DNA from: Bradyrhizobiaceae bacterium
Lineage (GTDB): Bacteria > Pseudomonadota > Alphaproteobacteria > Rhizobiales > Xanthobacteraceae
Direction of reading: 5' to 3'
DNA length: 64,000 nt
Assembly (NCBI GenBank): GCA_947481685.1
Contig: CANKHA010000007.1
Location: 46,849 to 110,848, forward strand
Below the pieces are notes generated by a model. That model searched no databases and was not told the origin of the DNA. It saw only the letters and a program-made list of their open reading frames with translations. Shown here in pieces: positions 8,597 to 18,848 of this stretch. How positions within the stretch are numbered: the stretch's first letter is position 1; each line of letters opens with the position of its first letter. Both the position numbers and the translations under genes were made by a program.

Positions 8597-9856
8597 ATGA
8601 CCGAGCGAGAAAGCGCACCGGCCGGGGGAACGGAAAATCCGGAAGCGGCAACGTCGCCGCGTGGTGTTTCCAAAGCGGTTTCCTGGGGCGCGTTTTTCAC
8701 CACCTATTTCCCGGCATTTCTTCTCGCCTTGGGCACCGGCATCGTGCTGCCCGCCATCCCGGCGATGGCGCAATCCTTCGATGTCAGCTTCGGTGTTGCG
8801 AGTACCGTTGTGACCTCGTTCCTGATCGGCAACCTGGCGGGCACGCTCCCGTCGGGATGGATGATCGATCGCTTCGGTCGCCGGATGGTCATCATCACGG
8901 GTCCCCTGATTGCAGCAACAGCTTCGCTGGCGATTGTCTTCGCGGAGTCATTCACCCAGCTTGTGATCCTTCGTTTCGTGGCGGGGTTCGCTGCGCAGAT
9001 GTGGCTGATGGGACGCCTCGCCGCTATTTCGCACGGCGCCGCCGCCAGCGAGCGCGGCCGGCAGGTAAGCTGGCTCTATGGCATGGACAGCGTGGGCAAA
9101 CTTTCCGGCCCGCTGGTCGGCGCCTTCATCGCCACCTCGTGGGGACTACGGGGCGGCTTTGTTGTTTATGCCGTCCTCGCGCTGATCGCTCTCATACCCA
9201 CCATCCTCTACGCCGAAGACACACCGCGCCACGCCCGGAACGAGACAAGCGCCACCGTCCGCAAGCTGTCGCTGTGGGAAATCGTGGTGCCGCGCCTGCC
9301 CTATTTCGGTGTCGCGCTGTTCGCCGGCCTCGCGCGCGGACCGATCTATGCCGACCTGCTGCATCTCTATGCGGCCTTCGCCTACAATCTCGGTCCGGCG
9401 CAGATCGGCTTTCTCGCGACCGGCGCGATCGTCGTCAACATGCCGATTGCGCTTGCCGCGGGCTGGATGATGGACCGCTTCGGCCGCAAGCACACGATGG
9501 TTCCCGGCTTCACCGGCGTGGCTGTTGCCATGACGGCGCTTGCGATCTGCGCCTTCATCCCCTTGTCCTATTCTTGGTACGTGGTGCTGTTCTTCTTCGC
9601 GAGCGCGATGCAGGGGCTCACCGGCAGCTCGATCCAGACTGTCGGCGCCGACGTCGCGCCGCCGGAAGCGCGCGGCATGTTCCTCGGTCTGTGGCGCCTG
9701 ACCGGCCAGGGCGGAGCAACCATTGGCCCCATTATCTTCGCGGTGCTGGCGGAAACACTGGGCTACACGTCATCGTTCCTGTTCACCGCCGCCGCGGGTA
9801 CGGTGGTGGCTTTCCTGCTGATCTTCTATGTGGCGGAAACCCGGACGACGACGTGA
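8597..9856 (+). CDS. Major facilitator superfamily transporter
   Basis: The product is about 419 residues with 12 predicted membrane helices in two halves. Each half carries an MFS loop-2/3 motif: GWMIDRFGRRMVI near residue 88 and GWMMDRFGRKHTM near 290. The substrate is not recognisable. The drug/metabolite exporter type is most likely. ATG at 8597 (MTERESAPAGG) is chosen because GGGTGAGG precedes it. An in-frame ATG at 8537 would add 20 residues. The sequence near that ATG resembles the leuS start region, so the longer form is not excluded. Confidence 0.9.
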   Translation: MTERESAPAGGTENPEAATSPRGVSKAVSWGAFFTTYFPAFLLALGTGIVLPAIPAMAQSFDVSFGVASTVVTSFLIGNLAGTLPSGWMIDRFGRRMVIITGPLIAATASLAIVFAESFTQLVILRFVAGFAAQMWLMGRLAAISHGAAASERGRQVSWLYGMDSVGKLSGPLVGAFIATSWGLRGGFVVYAVLALIALIPTILYAEDTPRHARNETSATVRKLSLWEIVVPRLPYFGVALFAGLARGPIYADLLHLYAAFAYNLGPAQIGFLATGAIVVNMPIALAAGWMMDRFGRKHTMVPGFTGVAVAMTALAICAFIPLSYSWYVVLFFFASAMQGLTGSSIQTVGADVAPPEARGMFLGLWRLTGQGGATIGPIIFAVLAETLGYTSSFLFTAAAGTVVAFLLIFYVAETRTTT

Positions 9857-9889
9857 GGCCGCTGTGCGGAGGCCGCAAAGGCATTCGCG

Positions 9890-9923
9890 CCGGTTGACCA
9901 TTCCGGGGCTTTGGTGTTCCTAC
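9890..9923 (+). promoter_or_regulatory. Promoter-like block upstream of leuS (copy B)
   Basis: This is the partner of the block at 8458-8490, with the same CCGGTTGACC ... CTTTGGTGTTC core. It lies about 40 bp before the leuS ATG. Weaker similarity continues to the ATG in both copies, suggesting that a whole leader segment was duplicated. Confidence 0.4.
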
Positions 9924-9961
9924 TCGGGCATCCAGTAACCGCCTGAAAAAGCTACGATTCA

Positions 9962-12589
9962 ATGGCCATCGAACGCTACAACGCCCGCGACGCCGAACCG
10001 CGCTGGCAGCGCATTTGGGACGAGCGGGGCATCTTCGCGACCCGCAACGACGACCCGCGCCCGAAATACTACGTGCTGGAGATGTTCCCCTACCCGTCCG
10101 GGCGCATCCACATGGGCCATGTGCGCAATTACACCATGGGCGACGTGGTGGCGCGCGCGAAGCGGGCCATGGGTTACTCGGTGTTGCATCCGATGGGCTG
10201 GGACGCCTTCGGCATGCCCGCGGAAAACGCCGCGATGGCGAGCAAGAGCCATCCCAAGACCTGGACCTACGCCAACATCGCCACGATGAAGAAGCAGCTC
10301 CAGTCGATGGGGCTGTCGCTCGACTGGGCGCGCGAGATCGCGACCTGCGACCCGAGCTACTACAAGCACCAGCAGCGCATGTTTCTCGACTTCCTGAAAG
10401 CAGGACTGGTCGAGCGCAAGCAATCGAAGGTGAACTGGGATCCGGTCGATCAAACCGTGCTTGCCAACGAGCAGGTGATCGATGGCCGCGGCTGGCGCTC
10501 CGGTGCGCTGGTCGAGCAGCGCGAACTGATCCAGTGGTTCCTCAAGATCAGCGACTACTCGCAGGATTTGCTTTCCGCGCTCGACGGTCTCGACCGCTGG
10601 CCGGAAAAAGTTCGCCTGATGCAGAAGAACTGGATCGGCCGGTCGGAAGGCTTGCTGGTTCGCTTCATGCTCGAACCTTCGACGACACCAAACAACGAGA
10701 GCGAGCTGGAGATTTTCACCACGCGGCCGGACACGCTGTTTGGCGCGCGCTTCCTTGCGATCTCGCCCGACCATCCATTGGCGCAGGCAGCAGCGAAGAA
10801 GGACGACAAGCTCGCGGCCTTCATCGTCGCGTGCAAGCACATGGGCACGTCGCAGGCCGAAATCGATACGGCGGAAAAGCTCGGCTACGACACCGGCATC
10901 AAGGCAACACATCCCTTCGATGCGAACTGGAAGCTGCCGGTTTATGTCGCCAACTTCATCCTGATGGAATACGGCACCGGCGCGATCTTCGGATGCCCGG
11001 CGCACGACCAGCGCGACCTCGACTTCGTCAACACATACAACCTCGGCAACACGCCGGTGGTTTGTCCGCCTGGTATCGAGCCGCAGGACTTCATCATCAC
11101 CGACACCGCCTATGATGGCGACGGCACGATGATCAATTCGCGCTTTCTCGACGGCATGACCATCGAGCAGGCGAAAGAGGACGTTGCGCGTCGACTTGAA
11201 AAAGATACGCGCGGCAACCGGCCGGTGGCGCAGCGCCAGGTCAATTATCGCCTGCGCGACTGGGGGATCTCGCGTCAGCGCTACTGGGGCTGCCCGATTC
11301 CGATCATCCATTGCGAGAAGTGCGGCGTGGTGCCGGTGCCGGCGAAAGACCTGCCCGTGACGCTGCCCGAGGATGTCACCTTCGATCGTCCCGGCAATCC
11401 GCTCGACCGTCACCCGACATGGAAGAACGTTGCCTGCCCGCAATGTCATGGTGACGCGCGGCGCGAGACCGACACCATGGACACCTTCGTCGACTCGTCG
11501 TGGTACTTCGCGCGCTTCACCGATCCGTGGAACACCGAAGCGCCGACCGGCCGCAAGGCGGTCGATCACTGGCTGCCGGTCGATCAGTATATCGGCGGCA
11601 TCGAACACGCGATTTTGCATTTGCTCTACAGCCGCTTCTTCACCCGCGCGATGAAGAAGACAGGACATATCGGCCTCGACGAACCGTTCGCCGGTTTGTT
11701 CACGCAAGGCATGGTGGTGCATGAGACCTACCGCAAGGCGGACGGCAGTTTCGTCACGCCGGCGGAAGTCACGATCGACGGCGCGGGCGATACCCGCACG
11801 GCCAAGCTCATTACCACCGGCGAAGCCGTGGAGATCGGCTCCATCGAGAAGATGTCGAAGTCCAAGCGCAACACCGTGGACCCCGACGACATCATCCGCG
11901 AATACGGCGCCGACACCGCCCGCTGGTTCATGCTGTCGGATTCGCCGCCCGAGCGCGACGTGATCTGGACCGAAGAAGGCGCGCAAGGCGCGTGGCGCTT
12001 CGTGCAGAAACTTTGGCGCATCGTTGGCGAGATCGCACAACTCGATGCACCGGCGTCACGCCCCGCCGAATTCAGCGAAGCGGCGATGGCGGTGCGCAAG
12101 GCTGCGCATGGCGCCTTGTCCAAAGTCACAGACGATGTGGAGAAGATGCGCTTCAACCGCTGCATCGCGCATATCTATGAACTGGCCAATGCGCTCAACG
12201 ACGCCATCGGCAATGTGACCTCGCCCCAGGCCCTGACGCCGGACCTCGCCTTCGCCTTGCGCGAAGCCGCCGATATCCTGGTGCAGCTTTTCCACCCGAT
12301 GATGCCCCACCTGGCGGAAGAGTGCTGGGCCGCGCTCGGGCACAAGGAATTGGTCGCCCAGCAAAGCTGGCCGAAGCTTGAGGCCGACCTGCTGGTGGAA
12401 AACAGCATCACCCTGCCGGTCCAGGTTAACGGCAAGAAGCGGGCGGATATCACGGTCCCCCGTGACGCCGGAAAGTCCGAGATTGAGGCTGCCGTTCTGG
12501 CTTTGGATGCGGTACAATGGGCGCTTGAGGGGAAGCCACCCAAAAAAGTCATCATCGTCCCGCAGAGGATCGTGAATGTCGTCGCTTGA
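9962..12589 (+). CDS. leuS: Leucyl-tRNA synthetase
   Basis: This 875-residue class I aminoacyl-tRNA synthetase charges tRNA-Leu. The HIGH signature is HMGH in [13 protein letters not shown] near residue 50. The CP1 editing domain shows [46 protein letters not shown]. Zinc-type Cys pairs occur in HCEKCG and ACPQCHGD. The KMSKS loop is about 630-634 ([14 protein letters not shown]). Length is standard for bacterial LeuRS. The gene overlaps lptE by 14 bp, so the two are co-transcribed. Confidence 0.98.
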   Translation: MAIERYNARDAEPRWQRIWDERGIFATRNDDPRPKYYVLEMFPYPSGRIHMGHVRNYTMGDVVARAKRAMGYSVLHPMGWDAFGMPAENAAMASKSHPKTWTYANIATMKKQLQSMGLSLDWAREIATCDPSYYKHQQRMFLDFLKAGLVERKQSKVNWDPVDQTVLANEQVIDGRGWRSGALVEQRELIQWFLKISDYSQDLLSALDGLDRWPEKVRLMQKNWIGRSEGLLVRFMLEPSTTPNNESELEIFTTRPDTLFGARFLAISPDHPLAQAAAKKDDKLAAFIVACKHMGTSQAEIDTAEKLGYDTGIKATHPFDANWKLPVYVANFILMEYGTGAIFGCPAHDQRDLDFVNTYNLGNTPVVCPPGIEPQDFIITDTAYDGDGTMINSRFLDGMTIEQAKEDVARRLEKDTRGNRPVAQRQVNYRLRDWGISRQRYWGCPIPIIHCEKCGVVPVPAKDLPVTLPEDVTFDRPGNPLDRHPTWKNVACPQCHGDARRETDTMDTFVDSSWYFARFTDPWNTEAPTGRKAVDHWLPVDQYIGGIEHAILHLLYSRFFTRAMKKTGHIGLDEPFAGLFTQGMVVHETYRKADGSFVTPAEVTIDGAGDTRTAKLITTGEAVEIGSIEKMSKSKRNTVDPDDIIREYGADTARWFMLSDSPPERDVIWTEEGAQGAWRFVQKLWRIVGEIAQLDAPASRPAEFSEAAMAVRKAAHGALSKVTDDVEKMRFNRCIAHIYELANALNDAIGNVTSPQALTPDLAFALREAADILVQLFHPMMPHLAEECWAALGHKELVAQQSWPKLEADLLVENSITLPVQVNGKKRADITVPRDAGKSEIEAAVLALDAVQWALEGKPPKKVIIVPQRIVNVVA

Positions 12590-13142
12590 TACCCGCGGGA
12601 TCTGGGCCAGTCTGAGCCGGTTTGCGCCTGCCCTCGCAGTCATCGCACTGCTCAGCGGCTGCATGCAGCCCATGTACGGTGCGCAGTCCCCGCTCGGCGG
12701 CCCCGGCCTGCGCGATGCGCTCAGCGCGGTGCGCGTCACCACCATCGAAGCCCCGAAAGGCACCACCGAAGAGCGCTTGGCGGTTGAGCTGCGCAACCAG
12801 TTGCTGTTCAGCTTCACCGGTGGCACCGGTTCGACCGCGCCGACCCATGAGCTGACCATCCGGCTTACGTCCCAAAACGCCAAAGTCATCGTCGACATCA
12901 CCTCGGCCCGGCCTGAGGTGGAAAATTTTGGTCTCGATGCGACGTATCGCCTGACCGAGGTAGCCACCGGCAAGGTGGTCGTGACCGGGCAAACCTTTGC
13001 CCGCGTGTCCTACGACATTCCCGGCCAGGTCCAGCGCTTCGCCCGCCTGCGCGGTTTGCGTGACGCTGAAACCCGCGCGGCCAAGGTTATCTCCGACAAT
13101 ATCAACTCGCGGCTCGCGTCCTACTTTATCGCCGGGACGTAG
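12576..13142 (+). CDS. lptE: LPS-assembly lipoprotein LptE-like
   Basis: The product is 188 residues with a lipoprotein signal peptide. The lipobox LSGC places the lipidated Cys at about 29. LptE plugs the LptD beta-barrel during lipopolysaccharide export at the outer membrane. The mature domain has the expected alternating strands ([40 protein letters not shown]). Sequence conservation in this family is low. The leuS-lptE-holA order, conserved across proteobacteria, carries much of the call. Confidence 0.9.
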   Translation: MSSLDTRGIWASLSRFAPALAVIALLSGCMQPMYGAQSPLGGPGLRDALSAVRVTTIEAPKGTTEERLAVELRNQLLFSFTGGTGSTAPTHELTIRLTSQNAKVIVDITSARPEVENFGLDATYRLTEVATGKVVVTGQTFARVSYDIPGQVQRFARLRGLRDAETRAAKVISDNINSRLASYFIAGT

Positions 13143-13183
13143 CATCCCATTCGCTTCGCGCGGCAGGACGAAGTCGGGAGATC

Positions 13184-14212
13184 ATGGTCGCTCTCAAAAC
13201 TGCCGAGATCGAAAAGTTCGTCGCGCGGCCTGATGCAGCGCGCCCTGTGGTTTTGATTTTCGGCGCCGACGCCGGACTCGTGCGTGAGCGCGCAGAGAAA
13301 ATCATCCGCGCTTCGGTAGACAATCCCGACGATCCGTTTTCACTGGTACGGCTGGAAGGCGAAGACCTCTCCAGCGATGCGGGTCGCCTGGTCGACGAAG
13401 CCAATACGATTCCGCTGTTCGGCGGCAAACGCGCGGTTTGGGTCAAGGCGGGTGGGCGCAACATCGCGCCCGCGGTCGAAGCTTTGCTTGCATCCCCGCC
13501 CAACGATTGCCGTGTGGTGATCGAAGCAGGCGATCTTAAAAAGACCGCGCCGCTGCGCAGCTTGTGCGAACGCTCCAAGAGCGCCGTTGCCATTCCCTGT
13601 TACGTCGATGGCGAACGCGAGATTTCCCGCTTGATCGACGAAGAAATGCAGGCGGCATCACTGTCGATATCGCCGGATGCGCGCGCAGCACTGATGCCGC
13701 TCCTCGGTGGCGACCGCCAGGGTTCGCGCAACGAGATCCGCAAGCTTGCTCTCTATGCCCATGGCAAGGGTCAGGTCGGTCTGGACGATGTTGTTGCCGT
13801 GGTGTCGGAAGCGTCTGCGCTCGCGCTCGATGGCGTGGTCGATGCGATGTTCGCCGGCCGCGTCGCCGAGGCCGAAAGTCAGTTCGCCAAGGCGCACGCG
13901 GCCGGCACCTCGTCAGGGTCCATTATGTCCGCAGCGTTACGGCAGCTCTCGTCCCTGCACAAAATGCGTTTGTCGGTGGAAGACGGCAAAAGCGTCGGGC
14001 AGGTTGTCGAGCAGGTCATGCCGCCCATCCATTTCCGCCGCAAGCCTCTGTTCGAAGCGGCGCTTAAGGTGTGGACGGCGGAGCGGCTTGAACGCGTCAT
14101 GGCGCAACTTGCGGAGGCGGCGCTGGAAGTACGGCGTCAGCCAAACCTTGCCGATGCCATCGCACATCGCGCGGTGCTGTCGATTGCCAGCGCGGCCTGG
14201 CGGCGAGACTGA
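13184..14212 (+). CDS. holA: DNA polymerase III subunit delta
   Basis: This 342-residue clamp-loader subunit opens the beta sliding clamp. The AAA-like N-terminal domain starts PVVLIFGADAGLVRERAEKI and continues with FSLVRLEGEDL and LFGGKRAVWVKAGG. The C-terminal part (IRKLALYAHGKGQVGLDDV, then SALRQLSSLHKMR) matches the delta domain III region. It lies 41 bp after lptE. A strong terminator hairpin follows, where it meets the convergent parB. Confidence 0.95.
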   Translation: MVALKTAEIEKFVARPDAARPVVLIFGADAGLVRERAEKIIRASVDNPDDPFSLVRLEGEDLSSDAGRLVDEANTIPLFGGKRAVWVKAGGRNIAPAVEALLASPPNDCRVVIEAGDLKKTAPLRSLCERSKSAVAIPCYVDGEREISRLIDEEMQAASLSISPDARAALMPLLGGDRQGSRNEIRKLALYAHGKGQVGLDDVVAVVSEASALALDGVVDAMFAGRVAEAESQFAKAHAAGTSSGSIMSAALRQLSSLHKMRLSVEDGKSVGQVVEQVMPPIHFRRKPLFEAALKVWTAERLERVMAQLAEAALEVRRQPNLADAIAHRAVLSIASAAWRRD

Positions 14213-14237
14213 TTTGTTTGCCTCGGCTGAAAAGAAT

Positions 14238-14275
14238 AATCCCGCCGGGGTGGCCACGGCGGGATTGTCTTCTCT
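14238..14275 (+). terminator. Terminator hairpin between holA and parB
   Basis: A perfect 9-bp stem AATCCCGCC / GGCGGGATT (14238-14246 / 14258-14266) is followed by a T-rich stretch. It lies between convergent holA and parB and may act in both directions. Confidence 0.75.
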
Positions 14276-14385
14276 GAACGCGGTGGGTCGAGTGGCACGG
14301 TCAGATTCGATGCCACCAAATTACGCGAAACATGGTTAAAAATGGTTAACGCTACCGAAACGTTAAAATTCGGTTGCGTGCCGGG

Positions 14386-15267
14386 TCATGCCTTGCGTTC
14401 GAGCCGGCGGATCACATCATCCAGCTGGTCGAGATCGCGGTATTGGACGCGCAGGACGCCTGCCCCGTTCCGATCGTCAATGGTGACTGCAAGCCCCAGC
14501 GCATCGGACACACGCTTTTCCAAAGCAGTTGTGTTTGCATCCTTGGCCGCTGGCTTCGAGGCTTTCTTCCCTGATGCCGGTTTGTTTGATTCCTCGCGCG
14601 CGAGCGCTTCCACCTGGCGCACGTTCAGTCCCCGCGCCACGATATCCTCGGCAAGTTTCTCGGCGTTCGCCTGCCCTATCAGCATACGTGCATGACCGGC
14701 TGACAGCTTGCCGTTACGAACGTAGGTCTTCACCTGCTCCGGCAGCTTCAGCAACCGCAGCGTGTTGGCAACGTGGCTGCGACTCTTGCCGACGATCTGC
14801 GCGATATCTTCCTGGCTGTGTTTGAATTCGTTGGCGAGCGCTTCGTAGCCCATCGCTTCTTCGATCGCATTGAGATCGGAACGCTGCACGTTTTCGATAA
14901 TCGCAAACTCGAGCGATTGCTCGTCCGTCGCTTCCGTCACCACCACCGGCACGTCATGCAGACCCGCGCGCTGCGCCGCGCGCCAGCGCCGCTCGCCGGC
15001 GATGATCTCATAGGCGTCGTTGGCGCCGCGAACGGCGCGAACGAGAATCGGCTGAATGATTCCACGCTCCTTGATCGACGCCGACAACTCTGTGAGATCG
15101 GTCTCGACAAATGTCTGGCGCGGGTTGCGCGGGTTTGGCCGGAGGAACTCGATCGGAATGCGACGCTGCCCACGCGCACGTTCCGTGGTCTGCGATTCGT
15201 CGCCGACGTCGCCCATCAGCGCGGCAAGGCCGCGCCCCAACCGCGATCGCGTTGCATCATCGGCCAT
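14386..15267 (-). CDS. parB: Chromosome-partitioning protein ParB
   Basis: This 293-residue protein binds parS and nucleates spreading, as a CTPase, for origin segregation. The N-terminal box RLGRGLAALMGD is the ParA-stimulating segment. The ParB/Srx domain has NPRNPRQTF, RGIIQPILVR, YEIIAGERRWRAAQRAG. The helix-turn-helix (QEDIAQIVGKSRSHVANTLRLLKLP) follows, then a C-terminal dimerisation domain. ATG at 15267 has a GGAG 12 bp upstream. It is downstream of parA in the mnmE-mnmG-rsmG-parA-parB operon. Matching parS sites lie in rsmG and upstream of mnmG. Confidence 0.97.
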   Translation of the reverse strand: MADDATRSRLGRGLAALMGDVGDESQTTERARGQRRIPIEFLRPNPRNPRQTFVETDLTELSASIKERGIIQPILVRAVRGANDAYEIIAGERRWRAAQRAGLHDVPVVVTEATDEQSLEFAIIENVQRSDLNAIEEAMGYEALANEFKHSQEDIAQIVGKSRSHVANTLRLLKLPEQVKTYVRNGKLSAGHARMLIGQANAEKLAEDIVARGLNVRQVEALAREESNKPASGKKASKPAAKDANTTALEKRVSDALGLAVTIDDRNGAGVLRVQYRDLDQLDDVIRRLERKA

Positions 15268-15342
15268 CGGATCAACTCCAGTATTCCTCACGACTCATCC
15301 TTTTCTTATTGATCGCGCGCAGCAAACTCACACCCGCTGGTG

Positions 15343-16233
15343 CTAGCCTGCCTTCAATTCCTTTTCGCGCTGGATGACTTCCGTTGCGAGCCGCAGATAC
15401 GCTTCGCTGCCGACGCATTTGAGATCGTAGACCAGCACGGGCTTGCCGTAGGACGGCGCTTCCGAAATGCGCACGTTGCGCGGGATCATTGTCTCATAGA
15501 CTTTGCGGCCCATGAATTCGCGGACGTCAGCGGCAACCTGGTTGGAGAGATTGTTGCGCGAGTCGTGCATCGTGAGCACGATGCCGTGGATGGTGAGACC
15601 AGGATTGAGCGTGGTCCTCACCTGCTCGACGGTCTTGATCAGTTGCGACAAACCTTCGAGCGCGAAGAATTCGCACTGCAGCGGCACAAGGATCGCATTC
15701 GCCGCGGCCATCGCATTGACCGTGAGCAAATTCAGCGACGGCGGGCAATCGACCAACACATAGGTGTAATCGTTGCTGCCGCCGTTGTTCACTGCGGCCA
15801 GCGCGGTGCGAAGACGAAAGGCGCGATCGCGCGCGGTGCCGATCTCAAGTTCAAGACCGGAAAGATCAAGCGTCGACGACGCGATGTGGAGACGCGGCAC
15901 CACGGTCTCAAGAATGGCATCGCGCATTGGCGCTTCGCCTGTCAGCACATCATAGGTGGAGCAGCGGCGGTCGCGGCGGTCGATGCCGAGACCCGTCGAT
16001 GCATTGCCCTGCGGATCGAGATCGACGATCAAAACTTTTTCGCCAATAGCAGCGAGGGCCGTGCCGAGATTGATAGCGGTGGTGGTCTTGCCAACACCGC
16101 CTTTCTGGTTGGCGATGGAGAGCACCCGCGGTTGCCGCACCGGCTCCGGCTTGGGCGCAAACGCGATGACCTCTGCCTCGGGGGCCTGGTCGGTGGGGGT
16201 GTCGGTGTCGGTCATGACAATGTCCATCGTCAA
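15343..16233 (-). CDS. parA: Chromosome-partitioning ATPase ParA
   Basis: This 296-residue deviant Walker-A ATPase has P-loop KGGVGKTT near residues 44-51, preceded by a variable N-terminal extension of about 35 residues rich in Asp/Pro/Glu. Walker A' LIVDLDPQGNAS and VLVDCPPSLNLLTVNA are both present. It forms the ATP-dependent gradient that moves ParB-parS complexes. It overlaps the end of rsmG by 4 bp and precedes parB by 75 bp. Confidence 0.97.
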   Translation of the reverse strand: MTMDIVMTDTDTPTDQAPEAEVIAFAPKPEPVRQPRVLSIANQKGGVGKTTTAINLGTALAAIGEKVLIVDLDPQGNASTGLGIDRRDRRCSTYDVLTGEAPMRDAILETVVPRLHIASSTLDLSGLELEIGTARDRAFRLRTALAAVNNGGSNDYTYVLVDCPPSLNLLTVNAMAAANAILVPLQCEFFALEGLSQLIKTVEQVRTTLNPGLTIHGIVLTMHDSRNNLSNQVAADVREFMGRKVYETMIPRNVRISEAPSYGKPVLVYDLKCVGSEAYLRLATEVIQREKELKAG

Positions 16234-16910
16234 CGGTCTAAACGTCGGGCGGGTCTGCGCGATTCCAGGTTGTCGATGACAACGATCCGGGCCCGATCAT
16301 CGGTCCGGCTTGGGACCAGCTTATGGCTGATAATCCAATATTTAGCGGCTTCCGTCAATTCAGCCCCTACATCTTGACCCTTGAGGAATAGCCCGCGAGT
16401 CCCTCGCTTCAACAGAGGGAACGCCATTTCAAGCAGCTTAGGCAATGGCGCAAGCGCCCGGGCGGTCACGACATCCGGTTTGGTGGGGAAAGTGGGGACA
16501 AAGTTTTCGATGCGCTGGCAATGCACTTCGGCAGGGAGGGCAAGAGAATCGATGACAGCCTGCAGGAAGGCACATTTTTTCGCGGTGCTTTCGACCAGAT
16601 GGATCTTGGCTCCAGCCCGCTCCATCAAGGCAATGGCGAGCACAAGACCCGGAAAGCCACCACCCGAGCCAAGATCCACCCAGGTTTTCGCATCCGGCGC
16701 CAAATCGAGAAGCTGAAGCGAGTCCGCGACATGCCGCGTCCAGATAATGGGGATGGTGGAAGGCGATATGAGATTCCGCGTTTGCTGCCATTCCAGCAAC
16801 GTTTCGACCAAGCGGTCGAGCCGCCCCAATGTTTCACGTGAAACAGGTGTGAGTTCTTGCGCGCGGGCCCTGTCGGCAGCGAGCGCAGCGCTTTGATCCG
16901 GCACGTTCAA
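16230..16910 (-). CDS. rsmG: 16S rRNA (guanine-527-N7)-methyltransferase RsmG
   Basis: This 226-residue SAM-dependent methyltransferase (GidB) modifies G527 of 16S rRNA. The SAM-binding motif LGSGGGFPG is at about 80-88. Other family segments include [26 protein letters not shown] and [14 protein letters not shown]. Its start overlaps the mnmG stop by 4 bp (translational coupling). A perfect parS palindrome lies inside its 5' coding region at 16830-16845, encoding part of PVSRETLG. Confidence 0.96.
   Translation of the reverse strand: MNVPDQSAALAADRARAQELTPVSRETLGRLDRLVETLLEWQQTRNLISPSTIPIIWTRHVADSLQLLDLAPDAKTWVDLGSGGGFPGLVLAIALMERAGAKIHLVESTAKKCAFLQAVIDSLALPAEVHCQRIENFVPTFPTKPDVVTARALAPLPKLLEMAFPLLKRGTRGLFLKGQDVGAELTEAAKYWIISHKLVPSRTDDRARIVVIDNLESRRPARRLDR
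16830..16845. promoter_or_regulatory. parS site 1
   Basis: The perfect 16-bp palindrome TGTTTCACGTGAAACA matches the universal bacterial parS consensus bound by ParB. It lies inside rsmG, about 0.6 kb from parA. Confidence 0.95.
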
Positions 16911-18772
16911 TGCGTGGCGGCGCGCTTGCGCCGGCGGGCATGGGCAACCAGAAGCGTCAAAGCAGCTGGCGTAATGCCGTCGATGCGTCCGGCCTGGCCG
17001 ATGGTGCGTGGCCGGGTCGAGGCCAATTTCTGCCTGACTTCATTGGAAAGCCCTGGCAACGTTGCATAATCGAACTCGGACGGGAGTTCGAAGCTTTCGT
17101 CACGGCGATAGGATTCCACGTCCGCAGTCTGGCGCTGCATATAGACATCGTATTTCGCTTCGATTTCCAGCTGCTGCGTGATCGGAGCGGGGAATTCCGC
17201 GAGTTGGGGCCAGATTTTCGCGACATCGGCGAGCCCGATCGTCGGATAAGCCAGAAGCGCAAAGGCTGTGCGACGCTGACCGTCCTTATTCAGGGCCAGG
17301 CCGTACTTTTCGGCTTCATTCGGGGTGATCGAGAGACTTTGCGACAGCGAGCGGACAGCATTCAGAGCAGCCATCTTGTGGTTATGCCGCTCAGCGCGTG
17401 CAGCGCCAACGCAACCTAGTGCGAGACCCTTGTCGGTCAGGCGCTGGTCCGCGTTGTCCGCGCGCAAGGTGAGGCGATATTCGGCCCGCGATGTGAACAT
17501 CCGATAGGGCTCCGTGACGCCTCGGGTCACCAGATCGTCGATCATCACGCCAATATAGGCCTCGGCACGGTCGAATACGATCTCCGCGCCCTCACCCGCG
17601 CGCGCGGCGGCGTTCAAGCCGGCAACCAGGCCCTGAGCACCGGCTTCTTCATATCCGGTGGTGCCGTTGATCTGTCCCGCCAGGAAAAGCCCCCGCAAAC
17701 GCTTGGTTTCCAGCGTCGGATGAAGCTCGCGCGGATCGACGTAATCGTATTCGATGGCATAGCCCGGCCGGATCATCTTCGCTTTTTCGAGGCCCGGAAT
17801 GGTCGCTATCAGCGCCTTTTGCACCTCTTCCGGCAGCGATGTGGAGATCCCATTAGGATAGACGGTGTGGTCGTCGAGGCCTTCCGGCTCCAGGAAGATC
17901 TGGTGTCCGTCGCGTTCGCCAAACCGGACGATTTTATCCTCGATCGATGGGCAATAACGCGGCCCACGGCTCGCGATCTGCCCGGAATACATGGGCGAAC
18001 GGTGCACATTGGCGCGAATGATGGCGTGCGTCGCATCGGTGGTGCGGGTGATGCCGCATTGGATCTGCGGGTTTTCGATGCGGTCGGTCAGGACAGAGAA
18101 AGGCTCAGGTGGCTCGTCGCCCGGCTGCATCTCTACCGCGTCCCAATCGATGGTCCGGCCATCAAGCCGCGCGGGAGTGCCGGTTTTCAGGCGACCAAGG
18201 GTTACACCCAGGCGCTCAAGTGTCAGGGAAAGGCCCAAAGTCGGCGCTTCGCCAACCCGGCCGGCCGGCGTTTGCTTTTCGCCGCAGTGAATCAGTCCGC
18301 GCAGGAAGGTGCCGGTAGTGAGAACCACCGCGCCGGTGACGAATTCGCGGCCATCAATCAGCTTCAAACCGGAAACTCGGCCATTCGCAATCGTCACATC
18401 GTCAACCTCGCCTTCGATCACGATGAGATTGGCTGTTTCCCGCACGGCCTTCTGAATCGCGGCGGCATAGAGCTTGCGGTCGGCCTGGGCGCGGGGACCG
18501 CGCACCGCAGGCCCTTTGCGGCGGTTCAAAACCCGAAACTGGATACCGCCGAGGTCAGCAGCGCGGCCCATCAGGCCGTCCATGGCATCGATTTCACGGA
18601 CCAGATGGCCTTTTCCGAGACCTCCGATCGCCGGATTGCAGGACATCGCGCCGACGGTCGCGAATCGATGAGTAATCAATGCGGTGTTGGCGCCGAGGCG
18701 CGCGGAAGCCGCGGCCGCCTCGGTTCCGGCATGCCCACCACCTACAACGATTACGTCAAACCGGCCGTCCAT
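16907..18772 (-). CDS. mnmG: tRNA uridine-5-carboxymethylaminomethyl modification enzyme MnmG
   Basis: This 621-residue FAD protein (GidA) works with MnmE to install cmnm5U at wobble position 34. The dinucleotide-binding motif [10 protein letters not shown] is at about 11-20. Diagnostic segments are [27 protein letters not shown] (here with DAMDG), [55 protein letters not shown] and [17 protein letters not shown]. Length is normal. It is second in the mnmE-mnmG-rsmG-parA-parB operon. A parS site lies 58 bp upstream of its ATG. Confidence 0.98.
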   Translation of the reverse strand: MDGRFDVIVVGGGHAGTEAAAASARLGANTALITHRFATVGAMSCNPAIGGLGKGHLVREIDAMDGLMGRAADLGGIQFRVLNRRKGPAVRGPRAQADRKLYAAAIQKAVRETANLIVIEGEVDDVTIANGRVSGLKLIDGREFVTGAVVLTTGTFLRGLIHCGEKQTPAGRVGEAPTLGLSLTLERLGVTLGRLKTGTPARLDGRTIDWDAVEMQPGDEPPEPFSVLTDRIENPQIQCGITRTTDATHAIIRANVHRSPMYSGQIASRGPRYCPSIEDKIVRFGERDGHQIFLEPEGLDDHTVYPNGISTSLPEEVQKALIATIPGLEKAKMIRPGYAIEYDYVDPRELHPTLETKRLRGLFLAGQINGTTGYEEAGAQGLVAGLNAAARAGEGAEIVFDRAEAYIGVMIDDLVTRGVTEPYRMFTSRAEYRLTLRADNADQRLTDKGLALGCVGAARAERHNHKMAALNAVRSLSQSLSITPNEAEKYGLALNKDGQRRTAFALLAYPTIGLADVAKIWPQLAEFPAPITQQLEIEAKYDVYMQRQTADVESYRRDESFELPSEFDYATLPGLSNEVRQKLASTRPRTIGQAGRIDGITPAALTLLVAHARRRKRAATH

Positions 18773-18829
18773 CGGCGCTCCAGGTTGCCGGCGTTTTATC
18801 GGACGTAAAACACGGGGTCAAAATGGAAT

Positions 18830-18845
18830 TGTTTCACGTGAAACA
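18830..18845. promoter_or_regulatory. parS site 2
   Basis: This is a second perfect TGTTTCACGTGAAACA palindrome, in the mnmE-mnmG intergenic gap exactly 2.0 kb from parS site 1. Two sites flanking mnmG near parAB and oriC is the expected arrangement for a centromere cluster. Confidence 0.95.
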
Positions 18846-18848
18846 ATG

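Noticed and set aside
9959..12040. Long open frame (about 690 codons) on the minus strand opposite leuS
   Set aside because: It is fully antisense to a clear leucyl-tRNA synthetase. It is His/Arg/Val-rich without domains, a typical GC-rich mirror frame.
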